Of a stretch of 64,000 bases of DNA, positions 56,008 through 64,000 are shown piece after piece. The notes under the pieces were generated by a model, which saw nothing but the letters and a program-made list of their open reading frames with translations, ran no database searches and was not told the origin of the DNA. The stretch comes from Hymenopellis radicata. Its lineage: Eukaryota; Basidiomycota; Agaricomycetes; Agaricales; Physalacriaceae. Position 1 is the stretch's first letter. Every line of letters begins with the position of its first letter. The stretch spans positions 85,986-149,985 of the forward strand of contig JADNRX010000110.1 of the NCBI GenBank assembly GCA_015501595.1, read 5' to 3'. The position numbers and the translations under genes were made by a program.

Positions 56008-57456
56008 CTATCCCCTGGCGCAAATGGCTGGTTCCGGTGCGATGATCTCTTGCTCCGGTGCGGTGATCTCTTGCAGTTCGCGTTGGATGATGAGAAAGAA
56101 ACCATCGAGATTCAAGTCGTACTTAGTCGACTTGAAGGGTTTTCGCTGCGGCGAGTCAGCACGTTCTTAAGCAAGTACTCATGAACATACATCTCTTGTC
56201 CTATATCGAAGAATCCAAATAGGAGGAATGAGGAAAAGGTCGTCGCGGGCTGGAACTACAATGATTGTGAACAAATGGCCTCTACGCATTAAGACGAGAC
56301 ACACTGACTGGAAGAAGGAAGAGATAGATCCAAAGGGACATCCTCAAGTGCGCTTGGTAGGCAACAGGTAGCGGTGTGTTCTCAATTCGGTCGAGGTTGT
56401 TCATGGCATCCCGTAGCAAAGCAATGTCATAGGTGATCTTCGAGGCAGCGGCCCAGGGATGTATCGGGGCATTCCTCATGAGAACCAACGCCAACTTCAT
56501 TTTCTCAGAAGATCGTGTGAGACGAATAGAACTCACATGCAGAGTAGTTCCACAAATATAGTATGCGGATCTCGATGGGAACATTGCTGTCCCTTGGCGT
56601 CCCAGTGCATTCCGACTGGCACCCTTCAGGACACTGTCTTTCTTCCTCGTGAGCTTCTTCCATATCCATGTAAACATGAGCAGGAATAGGCGGTAGTCGA
56701 ACACCGACTCCTTGGGCGGGTTGCGCGAAGGCTTCAGGGGACGGTGAACTTGAATGTCAGCGAGAGCCGTTCCCGGATCGAAAGTGTTGGTTCGAGGCAT
56801 AGACACCCTCTTCGCTCGAAGGTATTACTGCTAATTACTGGGGTCAGTCCTGAAAGAAAACAACACGAGATAGGGCAGACCTTCATGGCGACAGAAAACG
56901 CCTGGACGAGGTTGCCCATGGGTTTCTTTTCGATGATGCTTTCGATATTGGTCTGCACCATGTTACCTGCCTTGTCTATGGGCTTCATAAGGACGTGGAT
57001 CCAGATCTACGAAGAGCTTTTGGTTCGACGACGTAGCAAAACGGACCTCCGCTTACCATTTGAGCCAAATTTCTAGAAGCACTAGTAATCTTCGTCCACA
57101 ACTCCCTGCCTTCTTGATATCCATACTATTCCGCCTAAGACTTCTTGGCGCTAGTATGGCACAAAGAGTAAGACGGTTACCTTTCAGACGCCTTAGATGT
57201 TCTGAACGACATGACCAAACCGAGAACCGAGCCCGGCACGGTCAACAGACCGCAAGTAAGTGATCTGTCTTAATCGATACGAAAGGTACCACTAGGAACA
57301 TCGTTAGCGTGCAATAAGTATAGCCTGGACGTGACAGCGCTTACTGACGGAAACGGCTGTGAAAAACAACACTTCAGGCCAAATGTCGTTGATCACCGTC
57401 GCGTTGAACGTCTTGATCATCCATTTCCCTGGAAATACGGAGTTGTAGGCCACCAT
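56008..57456 (-). CDS. Bestrophin-like anion channel (RFP-TM/UPF0187 family)
   Basis: ATG 57456 gives MVAYNSVFPGKWMIKTFNAT, then VINDIWPEVLFFTAVS. Later exons carry VLGLVMSFRTSKASER, then YGYQEGRELWTKITSASRN, then IWIHVLMKPIDKAGN. The C-lobe exon has NLDRIENTPLPVAYQAHLRM and LWIYLFLLP. A GTCAGT donor leads to TTFSSFLLFGFFDIGQE, and the last exon has KYDLNLDGFFLIIQREL, ending AICARG at 56008. These match the bestrophin-like order: N-terminal helix, SFRTS…Y.EGR, R.E.TP.P.AY, then the G..IG.E and DLNLD motif. It would conduct anions across a membrane. The first two introns are not fully resolved. Confidence 0.8.
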
Positions 57457-58201
57457 GTCCGAGGAATATGCCTCTCAGAATGCCCGGAAAAGGAGAGTCA
57501 CGAACGATTTGAAGCTTGCTGCCAGTGAGAGAAAGGACGAGCCGCCCTTTCCTTTATAGCTAAACATGCACTAAAAAAGTCAATATATCAGGGAACAAAA
57601 CGTAGAGAATGGTTAAATACGCACCCATGTATTGACCGTAACTTGGTCTTCGATCAACTCCGACCAGGATTTCAGCTGAAATCAGAAAGGTCGTCCAACT
57701 GGAATTCCGCGACTGAAGAAAGGCCGGCTTCGAGCATGAGAACCAAGTTTACTCTTGCCTAGAAAACACAAGCATTCGCCATCATTCCTGGAAGCTGGGT
57801 GTGGCGCGCGGCGCATTATGGTTGCGCCTTCCGAGATGTCTACAAAACAGAACTGCCAGAGGACCGAAGCCTAAGAGATACTCTGGCCCCTGGAAAGCGT
57901 CCTGTACAAACGCCTCGCAGTTGCATACTGGGTGATGGATGGAAGTGGTTTGAGCGAAAGGAGCGATTTCAAATGATGCTTGAGTAGTCGGGCCGATGAT
58001 CCGGACTCATCTCTTGTACTCCAAGTGGCACCTTCAGACGCCAGCTTCTTGCTTACAGTGCCTTGAAAATGATCCTCCCTCAACGTGAAAGCGGATCAAC
58101 CCGGTGTACTTATCTCTTCAATCACGCTCCCAGCCTCGAGTTGGCCCGTTGAATTTAACAGTGTACAATTCATTTAGCGCCTGGGCTTTCTCTTGGAAGT
58201 A
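57457..58201. other. Promoter region of the bestrophin-like gene
   Basis: No coding pattern recognised. Confidence 0.4.
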
Positions 58202-58882
58202 CAGCTCCGGACAATCAAAGTCGACAAATTTGATCGATCACTTCAACCATTTATGGGGTGACCTACCCGACCCCCGACGGCCCGATTTTTGTTGGAACGT
58301 GAGCAGAAGAGCCCAAAGAACATTTTGGCACGGGCCAATTTCCTGTAAAGTAGATTTTAAGAAATTCCACCCTGAAATTTTGGCCGTACCCTTAAAACTC
58401 GTGGGAAAAACTTCGGAGATGGCGGAATCGACTCCTTTTGTTATTCTGATCGTGATGCTGGTAAAAAGAAGAAATTCTAACGAGCGGTTTCTGTGCCAGG
58501 AACCTGGGAAAGTTGACCAATTTTGGTAACTTTGGGTCACGTTGTTGACTTAGCTAACGGTTTTCTTTCGCGCAGAATTCTGTCTATCCTACTACATTCA
58601 CTGCCTCCCTTGATGCTCTCATCCTTTTCTACATCAGCCACATGGGAGACCCTTATGTACCATATCTCACACAATTTCTGCCCTCCAGACCCCCAAAGGG
58701 GTACACACAATTGATTTTTTCCACTCAAAAATTTGGCCGAACCCAAAATGTCGTGGGAAAAACTTCGGAGGTACTTTTTTAGACTCTTTTAGCCATTCCG
58801 GTTCTGATTCCGAGCTCAGAATTACTCAAAAAATAGCCGTTCGGGCGCTACCCGGTTTGTCGACTTTGATTGTCCGGAGCTG
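58202..58882. mobile_element. TA-flanked MITE, 681 bp, with internal direct repeats
   Basis: Inverted ends CAGCTCCGGACAATCAAAGT… and complement sit between TA dinucleotides (58200–58201 and 58883–58884). Two internal direct repeats about 350 bp apart share CGTGGGAAAAACTTCGGAG. No transposase. A Tc1/mariner-type MITE is the simplest reading. Confidence 0.75.
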
Positions 58883-61460
58883 TACCTTCAAGTCTCTGGC
58901 TGCTCTGGACGCAATAAAATAACCCTCAACATCAACCGTGACTCACTTCAAATCACCGTGCCTAGTTGAACAGAGGTCGTTACAGGTCGTTACAGGTATC
59001 CAGGAAAGTCGAGTGAACTAGACATGGGCGTGCTACAACTTCGGCTCCCGGGCCTGTGGGGTAGAAGAGAAGAGCTTGCCCGAACACAAGCTCCCGAGTC
59101 AATGGTTCATGAAGGTCTTCGGTCTCTCGAATGCGAAAGATTGAACAGTTTAGATAGCCACTGTCAGATAGAATAGTGCTGGTGCAGCACGAAAAGCGCA
59201 GACTCCCGCTACATTCATCACGCTCCGCAAGAGTCGTGCGAGAAGCGCTCTTGTTGATCTTCCATTGCACGAGAGCAGACAGTTGATCAAGTCGATCAAA
59301 CATACCCCGTTGCTCATTTCAATTAGAGAACATATAGAGAAACGGGAACGTCAAGTATGTGCGCGTAGCCATGCGTTAGATCAATGCCAGATTTACGACA
59401 ACCCTCCTCCTCCGTGCAGAATAGTAACTGCATATGCGCCATCACGTCCATCAGTAGTTTCGGACGGAGCCCATGTATGGAAAGCAGCAACAAGTTCCGT
59501 TTCATAGCAGATCTAGACGCATGTCTGGCACTAACCGAAACTAGGCACCCAGTGTCAGTGAAGACAAAAAAACGAAGAAGAGAACTTACCTACGTAAGAT
59601 GAATGTCGGCGTAAGTCATCGAGCGACTACTACCTTCATCGTTCGGCGCATGCCAGAGAAGCACGTCTCGGCTGACGTTCCTCCTTTATTATATCCCTCC
59701 CATCTCGCGTTGACCATCAGTACACGACGTAGCACCCAATGTTTATCTCCTTTCATCGGTGTTTTCATGTCGCCCACGCACATAAGACGTCTCATCGCCA
59801 CTGGCTCCGGACGATACCGTTCCCACTGCGAATCCAATTACGCCACCCACGCTAGTCCTAGGTGGGAAACACCGCATGCCGCCGGAGGTAATTACCACTA
59901 TGGCTCAAAAGGTGCCGCCGGGACATCAAGCGGCAAACCATCGAGGAAGGATGTGCGACCGACAGTCTGCTCAGTGATGTCGAGACCATGTTGGACGTCG
60001 CGGATAAGATTGAGTCACCTAAACCTAACGTACATAGTCAATCGTGCGATAGTACTCCCATACACATGAATGAGACGCCGTAACACGGATCGAAAGTAAA
60101 TTTCGCTGACATAGAGAGGCGCGCAACATCATAAGGCAAGCGGCATCTGTCCGAATTACGTTGAACGCAGGTAAAGAGGCTCAGTAGATCGGAGATTGAT
60201 ACTGAAGCCATCGCAAATCCCGTACGTTATCCCGACCGAATCGCGATGTCATGGTATGTCGAACATCCGGGAAGCAATTGCCTCATACAGAACCCATACC
60301 ACCGACATGGCTATCCAGCCCGATACTGCGCAAATTGTACTAGATCAGACGGTAAGTTTCCGACGAGTCGAAACATAGAACGCCTCTGGGGATGCAATAT
60401 CAGCGTGCCATACATGAAGCCTCGACAAAAGTCTGGTATACGCCGTAGAAGGGATTAATGAATACATGCGCTTGGATCGACTCAATACTACGCGCATAAA
60501 GCGGCAAAGAAGGCAACGTACAGCGCTCAAGGAAGGCGTTGATGCACTGGTAGTGAAGGCGACAACATAATCCATTAGGGCATTTCATTTGAAACGGAAC
60601 AACACGAATGGCACGTCTGCATTTTGCACTCGGGAGTTAGACGGGCGTTGTACCAGCATTCTGCCGCGAAGGACAGAATATATGCGTCTGATTGCAAACA
60701 TGGGTACATGCGCTGGCGCAGCGTACGACATAGCGAAGCGGATGCTGGAAAAAAGAAGTCTAACATTCAACATCAGGGCTTGGACTAGGAGATGACAGAG
60801 GTACATGCCTGTACTGCGTAGGACGAACCGACGCGACGAGCACGATGGGCGCGTGGGTACAGAAAAGGAACATAGGAGGGGCATTCCTCTTCTGCGGATG
60901 TGTCTAGATAAATATAAGCGTCTACTTATATCGCACGTTAGCGCGCATAAGAAGTGGGTTATTCGGACGCACCGTAATCCTTTCGACCAAGACATCATGG
61001 CCATCCCATGAGAGGTATGGGACGACACCAACGTCGCGGTAGTCGCCGATCCAGGAGGGCGATACGAGCCTGCAAGGTACCACTGCCAGCGGACATTATG
61101 AGGGCGACGTCGACAAAGGCCAAGCCCGAAATTGGGAGGATATATGCGCCATCAATAGTATACACGACGGCCGGGGAAGTTAGGGGAAGTCGATGGGCTG
61201 CGCATCGCCGGCGCGTATCTGAGTCGGCCCAGCATGCGCGCTACAGACGCTATCGTGTACAGGACGTCGTAGGCAGTTGAGGTGATGGAGGTCGTCGAAA
61301 GAGTGATTCGGGCCGACCAAATCGGCACAAATATTTTGTTTCTGCTTCCGTCCAACTTCCACGTCGTTGCCCACGTCGCCGACAACATCGAGCTCGGGCC
61401 ACTCGACGTCATGCCCCACGCCGGGCTACCAGTCGCCTACCAAAAGGGCCACAAGACCCA
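58883..61460. other. Gene-poor stretch upstream of the glycosyltransferase
   Basis: Frames up to about 150 codons on both strands, none with a known motif or clear splice pattern. A short tandem (AGGTCGTTAC twice) is at 58975–58994. The glycosyltransferase may have an unrecognised first exon here. Confidence 0.4.
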
Positions 61461-61466
61461 GCCGTC

Positions 61467-63721
61467 GTGGACGAAGCAGGTGCTCCTGCCCATTCCGGTG
61501 TCCCGACCCGCCGGTTGCGCATTATAGTGCCCAATTCTACTCGTATCAGTCGGAAACGCGGCCTGCTGCTAATATGCCTTGCCTGCCTGGCGATGGTCTT
61601 GACGGTGACCGCGTTGCGGAAAGGATTCGGCCGCCAAGAGCGATGGGAGCCGTTCACACCTAGAGAGCCGTCCACGCTCGTCTACCGCCGCGACGACCTG
61701 CGGCGGATATGGGAATGGGAGATAGCGAGCGGCCATTATCCCTCCAAGCGGAGTAGTGCGTGTTCTTGGCTTTACATCCTTTCTGTCGAGCTCATTGTCC
61801 GCGTACAGTACCTAGACAAATCGGCTTCAAGTCGTCGCCCTCAAATCCGGCGTTACCACCACCACAACGTACATTACGCCCTTCACGATATCGCCCACCG
61901 CTGACGGTGGCTACGACTCAGGCAGACACTGACACGCTTGGTGTCGGTCCCAAACGCACATATCTCGATATACAGGCTACTCCTCCCAATGTCGCCTACC
62001 CCCCTCGTCCAGTCCCCGGAAGTGTAGCCGACCTCGACGTACTCATGAAACACTGCGACTTTTCCGATGCAAAGGTGCGCATATATTCTTCATAATGACG
62101 CCCGCTAACGACAGTCCAGTATGTTCGCGACTGTCTCGAAGTGCTCAGGCTCGGCGCTGGCTTGGATAACGGCGAGCGGTCAAGACGAGGCAGGATGGAT
62201 GAATGGAAATACATCTTCCTCGAGCAGAACGGCACCACGACAGAGGAGGAGGAGGAGGACGACGTTGGCGACACCGTCGTGCCAAATCCCGTATTCCGCC
62301 CGCCTGTCGAGGTACAGAAATTGACATCCGAGGCGGAGCTCTTGAAAAAGGACGGCGCTACATTCGAGTCCCAGGTCTCCCTTCCCGCACCTCTTACCCA
62401 CAGAGTCGCCTCCTCCGCCTGCGACAGCGAGAATCCTCGCCTATTCCATATGTTCTGGACAGGCCCGTTCACCGACAAGCCGTATCTCGCTCTTCTCTCC
62501 TTCCTCTTTACTCAAAACACCGGCATCCATCTCAAGGACGACGCCTCTCCCAACGTCTGTCGGCCGCAGTTCTGGCTTTGGATTAACCCTGGCCCAGCTG
62601 CATCCGTTCCCAACCCCAACGCTATGCACGACATGTTCGAGGGCTTGAAGAAAAGTCCATGGGCGGCGCCATTCCTTCACCACCGCTTCCACGATGTTAT
62701 CAAATTCAAGATGTGGAACACGACAGAGCAGCTTGATGGCATACCCGAACTCAAAGACGAATGGCGCGACCTCAAGGACCAACTGTTCAATTCGGGTGGG
62801 TACGTTATTAGTGTGCCCAAGGAGGAAGACAACGCGACTAGCACCAAGACGGACGAGGAGGACATTCTCAATCGCACCGGGAGCAAGTCCTCCAGCTCGT
62901 ATGACCGTCTATCTGTCATCCTATCCGACATGGCGCGCTTTGTGCTGTGTCACCGTTTCGGTGGCATCTATCTCGACGCGGACACACTCTTCCTACGTGA
63001 CTGGGAGGAGCTTTGGGGCTGGACAGGCGCGTTCGCCTATCGTTGGTCGCGTCTGGACAAATACAACACGGCCGTCCTGCGCATGCACAAAGGCTCTGCA
63101 CTCGGCACGTTTCTCTTCCGCACCGCCATGAAGAACGGTCTGGATTTCCACCCGATGAGTATATCTCGCTATACTGCGGATGCACATCTCGAGGGGCTGC
63201 TCTTGAGGCTTCCCGACGCCCTGTTTGATTCTGCATGGCTGAACACGGAGTACTATCAGCGAGATAGACCGCCTCAGCCGTACTTTACCGAGTATGTTCC
63301 ACCGTTCCTTTTTCAGAACATCTTTAACCCTCTTCGTTCAGATTTGGAGATTTCTTCGACACACCAGTGCAGAATAGCGCTGCACCACAGGCGTTAGGCT
63401 TCCACGGGTTCTTTAGAGGTGCATTCTCGTATCACTTCCACAACTTCTGGTAGGCCTTTTCTACCCTATGCACTTTCTTCGCTGACCCAGCTTCACAGGT
63501 GGAAACCGTTTGACCCATCGCGAAACTTTCCCGACCTCGGACAGCGCTTCCTCGCAGGCGAGCAGAGTGCGCGGGCCAAGCTCAACATGTCCAACGAGCA
63601 GGGCGACGATGTGTCGGAGGACAAGCGGGATCTTGACTGGTCCGCGGTGATGAAACGGACGTTTGAGGCGTATATACGCGGCGAACGGCCGAATATGTAT
63701 GGGGAGTGGATACAGTGGTAG
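61467..63721 (+). CDS. Golgi-type DXD glycosyltransferase (GT32-like, Och1-related fold)
   Basis: The coding frame is clear from about 61467, though the start codon is not: no ATG lies in frame just upstream, so a 5' exon is likely. A type II anchor follows (RGLLLICLACLAMVLTVTAL). Introns at 61756–61808, 62075–62119, 63292–63341 and 63450–63498 are canonical. The catalytic domain has PRLFHMFWTGPF, SDMARFVLCHRFGGIYLDAD (DXD) with TLFLRDWEEL, and SALGTFLFRTAMKNG. The last exons carry GFHGFFRGAFSYHFHNFW and GERPNMYGEWIQW. DXD binds the nucleotide sugar through a divalent metal, so it probably modifies glycoproteins or glycolipids in the Golgi. The gene looks intact. Confidence 0.85.
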
Positions 63722-64000
63722 CGTATTGTAATAGGGTAGGGTTTGGGCGCATTTATGTTACAGCAAGTGTATTTGAGAGGCTATATAATGGATACATACA
63801 CTACTTGGGTGGATGGTGTTGCTATGTATATCTAGCTAGTGTGGTGTGGCGTGCAGCGTTCTTCTTAGCATCAAGCACGTTGTATTGGTGGATGAGTATC
63901 CTCTTTGATATGTAACTTGGGCATACTTTCGAATCGTGAGGTGGATAGACGCTGGTGTTACTGCTATGTCAAGTACCTGTTTCTTGATTCAGAGTAGATC
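63722..64000. other. 3' flank of the glycosyltransferase, to window end
   Basis: No coding sequence recognised; likely 3' UTR and intergenic DNA. Confidence 0.5.

Noticed and set aside
1..64000. CRISPR array, operons, Shine–Dalgarno sites, prokaryotic origins
   Set aside because: The sequence is clearly fungal nuclear DNA with introns; no such structures were seen.

Overview
The window is nuclear DNA from a basidiomycete fungus, most likely an Agaricomycete (mushroom-type). The signs are short GT–AG introns of about 45–55 nt with CTRAY branch sites, a FunK1-type kinase, an F-box protein, a protein ending in a MYND-like zinc finger, a paralogous pair of multi-pass membrane proteins, a chromodomain Ty3/gypsy element, and many small DNA elements. 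No rRNA gene, convincing tRNA, CRISPR array or prokaryotic feature was seen. Most genes have introns, so CDS coordinates below are outer bounds, and exon borders are given only where the splice sites can be read.

Layout. 0.2–11.26 kb: an 11.05-kb Ty3/gypsy chromovirus on the minus strand with two identical 183-bp LTRs. It has a collagen-like Gag segment, in-frame stops between Gag-protease and Pol and inside Pol, and an extra ORF in the env position. It abuts a truncated Ty1/copia element (11.26–12.84 kb), which in turn abuts the 3' part of a leucine-rich host gene (12.84–13.82 kb). 14.4–30.3 kb is mostly host genes: a membrane protein, a FunK1 kinase, an F-box protein, an acidic nuclear-type protein, an FAD monooxygenase and a GATA-type zinc-finger protein. 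At 23.3–25.2 kb among them lies a TIR element that carries a nested non-autonomous LTR element. 31–35 kb is gene-poor and holds a 711-bp palindromic MITE.

35.4–43.5 kb: a second copy of the membrane protein, a kelch protein with an RG-rich N-terminus, a mitochondrial-carrier-like protein and an S10 serine carboxypeptidase. 44.1–50.0 kb: a protein-kinase gene interrupted by two separate DNA elements (4,066 bp and 381 bp). Removing each one with a single target duplication restores the kinase frame. 51–54.3 kb: an unrecognised gene between direct repeats, then the MYND-like gene. 56.0–57.5 kb: a bestrophin-like channel. 58.2–58.9 kb: another TA-flanked MITE. 61.5–63.7 kb: a Golgi-type DXD glycosyltransferase.

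The genes do not form a metabolic cluster. The main theme is layered mobile-element insertion: gypsy next to copia, an LTR element inside a TIR element, and two DNA elements inside one kinase gene. Several genes also show isolated one-base frame breaks, which could be young mutations or consensus errors. The strongest candidates for new biology are the unusual coding layout of the gypsy element and the 4-kb DNA element in the kinase gene.
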